Positions 55,975-64,000 of a stretch of DNA of 64,000 nt are shown here, one piece after another. The number at the start of each line of letters is the position of its first letter. Within the stretch, counting starts at the first letter, position 1. A program made the position numbers and the translations under genes. A model generated the notes under the pieces. The model saw only the letters and a list, made by a program, of their open reading frames with translations, did no database searches and had not been told where the DNA came from. The DNA comes from Orobanche coerulescens (taxonomy: Eukaryota; Streptophyta; Magnoliopsida; Lamiales; Orobanchaceae), in the NCBI GenBank assembly GCA_033398695.1, contig CM065817.1:68436001-68500000 (forward strand), in the 5' to 3' direction.

Positions 55975-56130
55975 TGATGAATGTCAAGAAAAGATGAGAA
56001 AGATTCAAGAAGAGTATGTAATAAACACAGAAAAACTTGTAGGCTGAATTTGCTTGAGTGCTCTTAAAATATGCAGAAGGCGTAAAGAGTCTCAAATGGC
56101 ATTTGCAGTCCTTTTATAGTAAGCGGCGAA
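55975..56130 (-). promoter_or_regulatory. Candidate internal promoter upstream of the Copia-5 accessory ORF
   Basis: On the minus strand TATAAAAGG lies at 56110-56118, about 136 bp before the accessory ATG (55974). The intervening leader is pyrimidine-rich with CTTCTTGAATCTTTCTCATC. The spacing resembles the Copia-4 case. Activity is inferred. Confidence 0.45.
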
Positions 56131-56733
56131 GAAGGAACGAATGGTCAGATTTAAGGGATGGGAACCGGCGTTTGAAATGAACGGTCATGATGGACTGAGT
56201 GTAACTGGTACACTTATCCATGGATTATTAAAATAGGAGCGGGTCCCACTTCTGACATTTGTTGTTACCCCTAATGCCTGAAGCGGCGGTTTTAAATATT
56301 AAACAATTTGAAAACATCGCGGCTTTTGAGATTTGATTGTCCAGATGTCGTGTAAGGCATTTAATGTAAACAACGTTTGACATGAAAACAGGGCACATGG
56401 ACAAAAATTATTTTAAATAAAATATTATAATATATATATACTGGATCGAATTCCGGTAGTATGTGCTGTATCCGCGACGATACAGTGTTCCCCCTTAAAA
56501 GGTACATATAGGTTTCAATTCCATACAACAACTTCTGGATTAATGCTGTATTCATGGGTCATACTGTATTCCCCCTTAATTATTGCACACGTCAGTTGTA
56601 GGATGATTCATATTGCTTTGTTCCCTACAGTGCTGTATTAAAGGTTCTGAGTGTACAAATAATTAATGGTGGATACTGTATTCTTGGGTCTTACAACATT
56701 CCCTCTCAATTGTTGAGTAAAAACAGTAAATAC
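56131..56733 (-). repeat. Region between Copia-5 pol and accessory ORF, with repeated purine tracts
   Basis: Non-coding. On the minus strand, AAGGGGGAA-type tracts occur near 56489-56501 and 56570-56580, and a weaker GAGAGGGAATGTTG near 56699-56710. Each is close to an ACAGTAT or ACTGTAT phrase, so the segment looks like three imperfect repeats. They resemble the PPT at 52330. A minor 64-codon ORF at 56361-56555 has no recognisable feature. Confidence 0.6.
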
Positions 56734-57312
56734 TTACAGGGAGTCAGGCTGTAGCAATCCCAATTCTTGTCGAAGCATGTTGAATCTTGCTATCTCGAGA
56801 GGTTTGGTGAAGATGTCGGCCAACTGAATATTTGTATGAACCTTTTCGAGCCGAACATCCTTGTTCTCGACATGATTCCTTATGAAATGATGCTTCAGGT
56901 TGATATGCTTAGTGCGCGAGTGCAATACAGGGTTGTGCGTTATAGCAATTGCACTCGTGCTATCACACATGATTGGCGTTTCCCTGGATTCAATCCCATA
57001 ATCTGACAACTGTTGCTGCATCCAAAGGATCTGCATACAGCAACTACCAGCAGCATAGTATTCTGATTCAGCCGTGGAAAGTGAGTTTGCCAATTGCCTC
57101 TTACTGAACCAAGAAACAAGTCTAGGTCCGAAAAAGTGACAAGTTCCACTTGTACTCTTCCTATCTAGCTTGCAGCCTCCGAGATCCGAGTTGTTGTATC
57201 CAACTAAATCGAATCCGCCTTCTTTAAGATACCACAGTCCTACATCGACTGTTCCTTTAATATACTTCAGGATTCGTTTAGCTGTATTGAAGTGTGATTC
57301 TTTGGGTGCTAC
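56734..57312 (-). pseudogene. Copia-5 RNase H, C-terminal part of pol
   Basis: The minus-strand frame begins where sLTR-2 ends and reads APKESHFNTAKRILKYIKGT, then YNNSDLGGCKLDRKSTSGTC (SD of the RNase H site), SLSTAESEYYAAGSCCMQIL (catalytic Glu), IMCDSTSAIAITHNPVLHSR, and VHTNIQLADIFTKPLEIARF to a stop at 56734. The frame is open throughout. The only disruption is that sLTR-2 separates it from reverse transcriptase. Confidence 0.9.
57308..57312. repeat. Target-site duplication GCTAC, left copy (sLTR-2)
   Basis: GCTAC precedes TGTAACACCC at 57313 and is repeated exactly at 60729-60733. Confidence 0.9.
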
Positions 57313-60300
57313 TGTAACACCCCCAGATCCGACCGGGAATATTACAGCGCCGTGGGCCCCGAGATGGAACCCACAAGGCTGAAGGAAATTTTCGCAAACA
57401 TTTACAAACACCCAAGAGGCTAACGACGGTATTATCTATTAAAAACATTCGAAGATTTATAGAACTCGTTTATCAAACCGTCGTAAAAACTCATTTGAAA
57501 CCACAAGGCCCAAAATGCCAAAACTCAACAGTTTAAAAACATACGTTAAGCTATCGCTTACACGTACCGACAGAATAGATTTAGAAAATGATTGTCAAAG
57601 TAACCTAAGTTACCGGATACCAAAAAGGCCATTTAAAAATACTCACGCAGCGGATAAAGACAAATAATTTAAATACTCTAGCAATGAATACAACAACCGA
57701 TCGAAACTCAAAACACAAATACATGCCCTTGCCAGTATCCTCCAGGAAGTTCATCTCTCCACGACCGCTACAAGCTTGATAATTCAAGAACCTAAAAGAA
57801 AGCCCACGACGGGTCAGCCATAATATCCAACAATGATAACCATCACATCTCATCAATAATTACATATCAATGGAAATACTAAGTAAGAATACGATCAATG
57901 TAATCTTACCGTCGTAACTTTACGAGAATCCACGATTCGTATCCTTAACAACACATTAAAATAATACCGAAATATCTGTACGGTATCTCAACAATACTCA
58001 AGGTTCTCAAAACATTATCATAACTCGCGATACGGAAATTATACCAACTCTGGCCAATTCAATCCATCGGATAACATCGACAATTCCAATACGATAATCG
58101 ATTGTCAATCAAAGACAAGTACCAAGGAAATACGGAACATACCTCAAGATACGAAATACCATGACAATCACGTCAGTCTAATCCGAGATCAGATCAACAT
58201 AACATACGGACATGGTCCTAACACAAGACCTACAAATGCATACTCATATGACAACGTCAATATGATCACAACAATAATGACAATGTATACTTATGGCAAA
58301 CCCATAATATACATATGCACAATAACAACACGTAGGTAATCCGATGATCCAGCGTTCACTGCCTAGATCCCACGATGACCCCGTCAGACCAACCGTGGTG
58401 GAAAAACCTGTCCGATGATCCAGCGCGCGCTAGCATAGATCCCAAGATGATCCCGTCGGACCAACCCTGGTGGACAAATGACAACAATGCACAACTGCAC
58501 AAAACAACAGTACACAATACACGACAACAACAATGCACAAATGCATGACAACAACGATACACGAATGTATCACAACATGATCGACTCAAATGATAAAAAT
58601 GATTAGAGTACTTGCCCCGAGTCCTTCGAGAACGATCTCAATGTCTAAACCATCACGAACCATTATCCTCAATACTCGACGGTCCAAAGTATCACGGATT
58701 GCAGATAATTCATATCTCCATTTTTATCACGATATATCCTCGATATACAAGTATACCAAAAACAAAAGTAAATCATATACATTATGATTTAGATTCCCAA
58801 AACTCAAATATGATTTATAATCCCAAGTCTCCTGTGATTACGATTATAAACATTGCTATACGAATTATAAACGAATGAAACGGAAACCATTCATTAAATA
58901 CTATAAACTAAGTAAGTAATAACTTACTTCGATACCAATACAATGACGAGGAAGCTGTTACCAAATCCATTTCCGTCATCTACAAGTTCCTCGGTCCCGA
59001 CCAAAGCAATCAACGAACATTCTCGAGCTCGACCGCAACACGCGGTTGTAATCACTGATCAATATTCTCAACCTATTACAGTAATCGATAGACAACAAGT
59101 TCGACAACAATTAACAATCGATAAAACCAATTCACAAACCCAACGGCTCGACAATATCTCGATTAAACACTAGTCGGATCAATCCTACTCAAACCAGCAC
59201 GAATTTACAACCACAACACAAAAATACTGCACTTTCTGCCTTCTTAGCGCACGTTAATCACCTAACGTATCGTGCGCTAAGTTGCTCCCGTTAGCGCGCG
59301 CTAGGCAGTAAACGTAGCGTGCGCTAATGCTGTACAGATGCATGTTTTTCAGATACCGATCAACTTATGGCGATTTCAAGAACACTAAGTGATTCTGAAT
59401 CATGTGCAAAGCTATCAAAACAACGAAATCCGATATCCTTTAACATATAAGCAATCATCCAACTTATAATCCAAGTTCTATATCCATATATCATCTTCCT
59501 TAATATTAATACACGAAACGTCAAGAACGTAACCACACTTCCTTAATCTTCTATTACAAAGAGTAATCATCTACAATAACATCAACATCTGAAACTGAGG
59601 AGAAGGATTAATCCACTTATCTCAAGAAAACGAACAACACAATCCAAATCACAAGAATCATATTAATATCATCATACTCCGGTAATCCATCTCATAATCA
59701 TGCTTGTCAACTTGTTTATGTAATAATCATCAACTCAAGAACATCAACATTCAATCCAAAACGAAATCCAAAGATGAAGAGTAATTACCTCTTTGAAGGA
59801 ATGGATTGAATCCCAAGGTTGAATCCGTTTTCAATCACTTCCAAGTTTCAAATGTTGTTAGGAATGATCAACTCAAGTGTTTGGGACCTCAACTTCTCTC
59901 TAAGACCTCTCTCTATCATCTGAAGGTGAAAGAATGGACGAAATGCTTCATAATACCCGTTTGTCCCTTATATAGAATGCATTACTAGCGTGCGCTAAAC
60001 CTTATGTTTAGCGTGCGCTACGGCCTTAGCGTGCGCTAACTGACCTTTGTTAGCGTGCGCTATCGCAGTCCAGAGGCAATTGTCTTACTGCATGAAGTGA
60101 TTTACGTACGCAATGCCCATGCAATAGCATACGTAAATGCCTCTATTTAGCGTACGCAAGTGTCTTACCTTAGCGTGCGCTACTTATAGTTGACTCGTTT
60201 GTCTGTATGCTCCGAAGACTGGTCCACACGCCGAAAGTGCTGACGAGGATAAGATTCCTTTTTGTCCGATATACAGTTAGCGTGCGCTAATCAACATGCA

Positions 60301-60728
60301 TTAGCGTGCGCTAACACTACATTACAACATCCGTTGACTTATCAGAACATGCGCCGAAAGTGGCCTGGTCCACACGCAGATTCCTTCCGATCTGACTGCA
60401 TTAGCGTGCGTTATCTTATATCCGTAGCGTGCGCTAAACCTGGACGATAGCATGCGCTACTCCTGATTATTAGCGTGCGCTAATAATGTTACACTTAGCC
60501 ATTTTCAGCTATTCTTGTCCAATCGTCTCAACATACAGAATACGAACATACGGAATACTAAATACATATACTTCTTACATCCAATTGTCGACCAAGTACG
60601 ACAATTATACCAATACAGATGTCTTGGTCCTTCAATTATTTTACCCATACTGTACAGATTCCACGTTGTACAACATAACTCGGATAAAATAATCTTAAAC
60701 AACAGTAGTGGAAATTCTGGATATTACA
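57313..60728 (-). mobile_element. sLTR-2: solo gypsy-type LTR (3416 bp) in minus orientation
   Basis: It runs from TGTAACACCCCC to CTGGATATTACA with a perfect 5-bp duplication and no internal domain. It splits the Copia-5 reverse transcriptase/RNase H junction. A two-unit repeat of about 71 bp begins near 58340 and 58411 (CCGATGATCCAGCG...). The ORF at 58943-59173 and others inside have no recognisable domain. The LTR end carries the same CGGCGCTGTAATATTCCC block as LTR-a, so the two are probably related families. Confidence 0.88.
59244..60483 (-). promoter_or_regulatory. sLTR-2 palindromic motif arrays and TATA box
   Basis: Two clusters of TTAGCGTGCGCTAA-type palindromes are present: one at 59244-59325 (about four copies) and one at 59988-60483 (about fifteen). 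The denser cluster is directly upstream, on the minus strand, of TATATAAG at 59967-59974. Cores include GCGTGCGC, GCGCGCGC, GCATGCGC and ACGTACGC. Confidence 0.6.
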
Positions 60729-60733
60729 GCTAC
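60729..60733. repeat. Target-site duplication GCTAC, right copy (sLTR-2)
   Basis: Exact partner of 57308-57312. Confidence 0.9.
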
Positions 60734-61468
60734 TTGATATCTCGCACACACTCCTACAGCAAACTGGATATCGGGACTTCTAGTCGTTAGGTACAGGAGA
60801 GAGCCAATAAGCTTCCTGTAGAGTGATTGGTCAATCGCCTTTCCGGCTTCATCAGCACTAATTTGCACGGAAGTGCTCATGGGGGTTGATGATGATTTGG
60901 AAGTGTTCATTCCAAATTTGTTGGGAAGCTCATTGCTGTATTTTTCCTGGTTGATGAAAATTCCTGTAGGCAACTGCTTTACCTGTAAACCTAGGAAATA
61001 ACTAAGTTCTCCCATCATACTCATTTCAAATTTACTTTGCATGAGATGAGAGAACCTTTGACATAAAGCAAGGTTAGTTGTACCAAATATAATATCATCT
61101 ACATAGGTTTGAACCATTAGAAGGTCATCACCTTCCTGTATTTTGAACAAGGTTTTGTCCACAGCACCTTTCTCAAATCCATTATCGGTTAGATACTGGG
61201 ACAGGGTCTCATACCATGCTTTAGGGGCTTGCTTAAGTCCATACAGTACTTTCCTTAGCCTGTATACTAGATCGATGCCGTCTGTGTTGGCAAACCCTGG
61301 TGGTTGTTCAACATAAACTTCTTCGGCAAGGTCTCCATTTAGGAATGCACTTTTGACGTCCATTTGGTATACAATGAAGCTCTTATGGGTGGTAAAGGCT
61401 AAGAATATCCTAATGGCTTCTAGTCTGGCTACAGGGGCAAAAGTTTCATCGTAGTCTATGCCTTCTTC
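60734..61468 (-). pseudogene. Copia-5 reverse transcriptase, mostly open
   Basis: The frame has [20 protein letters not shown] (first catalytic Asp), [31 protein letters not shown] (catalytic DD), [16 protein letters not shown], and [20 protein letters not shown] to the sLTR-2 edge. A single in-frame TAG at 61466-61468 follows QGYR, where relatives have a Gln codon. The fingers region continues upstream in the integrase-linker feature. Confidence 0.9.
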
Positions 61469-63025
61469 CTATCTATAGCCTTGTGCGACTAGTCTGTATT
61501 TATTCCTTATAATCAGTCCATTTCGATCCTTCTTGTTTCTAAATACCCATTTGGTTCCTATAACTGATTGATGCGTAGGTCTAGGTACAAGATACCACAC
61601 ATTGTTTCTTTCGAAACCGTTAAGCTCTTCTTCCATAGATGTTATCCAATGAGAATTATTAAGAGCTTCTATGGTAGAAACAGGTTCGTACTGGGCTAAG
61701 AATACAACAATAGTGCACATATTGAGTCTTCTAAGCTCGGATTGAGATTTCCATTCAGGAAATAGTGATATCTCAGAATCTAGTTCTTCTTGTGCACACA
61801 GTACATTTCCTTGTGTACTCTGTATTCTCTTTCGGGTAGAAACACCAGCATTTATGTTTCCAATGATCATCTCTTGCAGGTGATCTCTCAACCATCTTCG
61901 GTCGGGTTCTAATTTAGGGTCCCGTACTGTATCGAGAGTTGCTGTAGTTTCAGCTTTAGCTTGTACAGCATCGGCTTCATCTACGTCGATTCTTACAGCT
62001 GCGGAGTTGATGTCTAGGTCAACAACAGGTTCTATGGGAGTTGGAGAATTTAAGATGGAGAGTTGTTGTATGTTCTGAGTAACAGCTTCTACTCCTGTAG
62101 GGTCATGGTGAGGTTCGTCGAGCACTACATGAACTGATTCCTCGATCGTCAGCTTCCTTTTATTAATGATCCTAAAAGCTTTGCTGATGGAGGAATTTCC
62201 TACAAAAATTCCTTCATCTGACTTCTCATCAAAGGTTCTAAGTTGATCCTTCCCATTATTCAACACATAACACCTGCATCCAAAAATGTGAAAATACGAA
62301 ACTAATGGAGTTTTGTTGTTCCATACCTCGTATGCTGTTTTGTTGACGATACAGCGGTTTTGAGTGTAGCATGTTGTATTGGTTGCTTCACCCCAGAAAC
62401 GTTGTGGCAACTTGCTTGCGGCAATCATTGTCCTTGTCGCTTCTTTCAGCGTCCTATTTTTTCGCTCGGCAACACCATTTTGTTGAGGTGTACGGGCAGC
62501 TGAGTATTCGTGCTGTATCCCATTCTCCGAATAGTATTGCTCTATAAAGCGATTAATAAATTATGTACCTCTGTCGGAACGAATGGACATGATACTAAAT
62601 CCCTTTTCATTTTGAAGCTTTCTCAGGAGCTCGGGCAGCTTTGATGTTGTTTCCTTCTTCTTGCTTAGGAAAATTGTATAAGCATACCTGGAGTAATCAT
62701 CAATAACAACAAGACAATATTTCTTACCTCCCAAACTTACCGGGTCTACGGGACCGTAGAGATCCATGTGTAGCATCTCCAACACTCTGTGGGTTGAAAG
62801 GTAGGATTTGCTCTTCAGGGTGGACTTGATTTGCTTGCCTTTTTGACATGGTCCACAGACACTGTCTTTTTGGAATGATACATTTGGCAATCCTCTAACC
62901 AGTCCCTGTCTTGAGAGCTTGTTGATCATCTTGAAGTTGACGTGTGACATCCTCTTGTGCCATAGCCAGCTTAGATCTGTAGTGCCTTTGGCAACGAAAC
63001 AAGGAATTGTGGAGCTCGTAGGCAT
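61469..63025 (-). pseudogene. Copia-5 gag-pre-integrase, integrase and linker, one nonsense change
   Basis: LWHKRMSHVNFKMINKL and CGPCQKGKQ form the HHCC zinc-binding region; LEMLHMDLYGPVDP and SIMSIRSDRGT hold the two catalytic aspartates of the DDE core. A TAA at 62561 replaces the codon after RGT, where relatives have Glu. Beyond it the frame stays open to 61469, with PQQNGVAERKNRTLKEATRT (catalytic Glu), FHIFGCRCYVLNNG and SDEGIFVGNSSISKAFRI. The linker ends with WVFRNKKDRNGLI. A further stop lies at 63026. Confidence 0.9.
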
Positions 63026-63145
63026 CTAGTCAGCAATATACATGTTACCTGATCTGCTTCGTGTGAGCACAACTTCTTTGGTCAGGATGTTCTTGACTCT
63101 ACAGTGATCTATATAAAATTTCACCGAGAACTACTTGTCACAGAA

Positions 63146-63400
63146 CTAGCTAATACTAAGTAAATTGTACTGTAAGCCTTCAACATAAGCTACATCGGTG
63201 ACTTTGAATTTTCCGACAAGAAGGTTTCCTTTTCCTCTTGTTCTTCCTTTAGATTTATCACCGAAGTGCACTTTTGGACCGCGACCTTCTACGAAATCTG
63301 ATAGCTTGCTTCTATCTCCTGTCATGTGCCGGGAGCATCTGCTGTCGAAGTACCATATGTTCTTCTCCAAAATGTCCTGTAGCACATAAATTATGTAGAT
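63146..63400 (-). pseudogene. Copia-5 protease, active-site DSG changed to DSR
   Basis: NIWYFDSRCSRHMTGDRSKL shows the retropepsin active site with Gly replaced by Arg (GGA to AGA); relatives read WYFDSGCSRHMTG. The rest, VHFGDKSKGRTRGKGNLLVG and KVTDVAYVEGLQYNLLSIS, is well kept. The residue change would be expected to inactivate the enzyme. The segment to 63145 continues toward gag-pre-integrase with stops. Confidence 0.88.
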
Positions 63401-64000
63401 TTAGGTCCCCTTTGATTGTTGGGTCCGTGAGTGTTAGTGCCTTTAGGTACCCAAACTTTCCTGATAGCAATTGGTTTACTGTAGGTAACAGTTGGTACAG
63501 ACTTGCGGTATCTACGTGGGGCATGTACGTAGTTACTATATCAATGATAATCATTATGCATGTAAAAATCAGGGTTATTATTATTAATCCAGTACATATG
63601 CCGTCTCGGAGGTGGAGCCATTTTCTTTGGCCTTACAGCTTGCCTTCTGGGTCTCCAGTTGGATTCCCAATGTTGTTGTTGATACTGTGCGGACACTTGC
63701 TGTCTCGATGGATAATGCGGCTCCTGTATCCAATACCTAGGCGTGTTGTACTGAAAGTACTGCCGTGCGGGCCTTTGGTATTTGGAAACAGCCTTCTTTC
63801 TGAACGGCTGTTGGCGCTGTTAATATGCTCGGGGAGCATGCTGTTGCGTGCGCCTTACAGGTTGGAACGGCTTATGATTCCGCTGTCTTGAATAGGATTG
63901 CGGGGGCAGAATGGCAGCCTTTGCTTTTCGCGGTGCAGCAGGTTCTTTCATAGGACTAAGAGTATCTTTCGATACAGGAATGTGTTCCACACTCTTGACG
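63401..64000 (-). pseudogene. Copia-5 gag C-terminus and gag-protease linker, partial
   Basis: The minus-strand frame near 63440-63850 is rich in Gln, Arg, Pro, Tyr and Asn (PHYPSRQQVSAQYQQQHW, RRQAVRPKKMAPPPRR, MYWINNNNPDFYMHNDYH) and ends in WVPKGTNTHGPN, a segment typical of SIRE-type elements between the zinc knuckle and protease. Stops occur near 63820 and 63546. Remaining gag lies beyond the window. Confidence 0.75.

Larger units (their letters stand above)
51131..64000 (-). mobile_element. Copia-5: SIRE-like Ty1/copia element, continues beyond the window
   Basis: On the minus strand the order is gag C-terminus, protease, integrase, reverse transcriptase, RNase H, accessory ORF, PPT and 3' LTR. 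The 5' LTR and most of gag lie past 64000. Pol damage is mainly single-base stops, so this is the best-preserved pol in the window, apart from sLTR-2 inserted in reverse transcriptase. It sits in the 3' LTR of Gypsy-3. A Gln/Pro/Arg-rich gag-protease linker with WVPKGT and the large accessory ORF point to SIRE/Maximus. Confidence 0.9.

Overview
The window looks like nuclear DNA of a flowering plant, probably from a repeat-rich heterochromatic region. I found no host gene, rRNA, tRNA or CRISPR array. Almost every base can be assigned to an LTR retrotransposon (Ty1/copia or Ty3/gypsy) or to a MITE inside one. The plant assignment rests on tRNA-iMet-type primer sites, Copia elements with an extra ORF 3' of pol, a gypsy integrase with a chromovirus-like C-terminus, and 5-bp target-site duplications (TSDs). 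Lineage names (Angela-like, SIRE-like, Tekay-like) come from recognising motifs by eye and are tentative.

Layout. 1-421: tail of a gypsy LTR (LTR-a) that interrupts Copia-1. 422-8857: Copia-1 (minus strand, decayed), interrupted by solo LTR sLTR-1 at 3643-6073. 8858-9019 and 18466-18789: pieces of one gypsy pol (Gypsy-1), split by Copia-2 (9020-18465, minus, TSD GAACT). 18790 to about 44037: Gypsy-2, a gag-only gypsy element with a roughly 2.6-kb LTR; its 5' LTR also carries a Tourist-like MITE (19803-20217, TSD TTA). Its 3' LTR is split by Copia-3 (25990-43939, plus). Copia-3's own 5' LTR is split by Copia-4 (27824-36605, plus, SIRE-like, TSD ATTGG). About 44038-51130: Gypsy-3, a Tekay-like chromovirus whose 5' LTR is truncated and fused to Gypsy-2. 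51131-64000: Copia-5 (minus, SIRE-like, continues beyond the window), inserted in Gypsy-3's 3' LTR and itself interrupted in its reverse transcriptase by solo LTR sLTR-2 (57313-60728, TSD GCTAC).

How the parts relate. Copia-1, -2 and -3 belong to one family with LTRs of about 2 kb. Copia-1 and Copia-3 share the same roughly 400-bp out-of-frame deletion in reverse transcriptase although they sit at unrelated sites, so a defective subfamily appears to have been mobilised in trans. Copia-4 and Copia-5 are SIRE-like and carry an accessory ORF downstream of pol in the envelope-like position, each preceded by its own TATA-like element.

The most striking non-coding signal is a palindromic motif with core ACGTACGT, GCGCGCGC or GCGTGCGC flanked by TTA/TAA. 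It is arrayed just upstream of the TATA box in LTRs of at least four otherwise dissimilar families, both copia and gypsy, and clusters again in Gypsy-3's LTR and upstream of the Copia-4 accessory ORF. All coding regions except part of Copia-5 are broken by frameshifts or stops. In Copia-2 and Copia-4 the differences between otherwise near-identical LTRs cluster at CAG/CTG sites, so some breaks may be sequencing artefacts.
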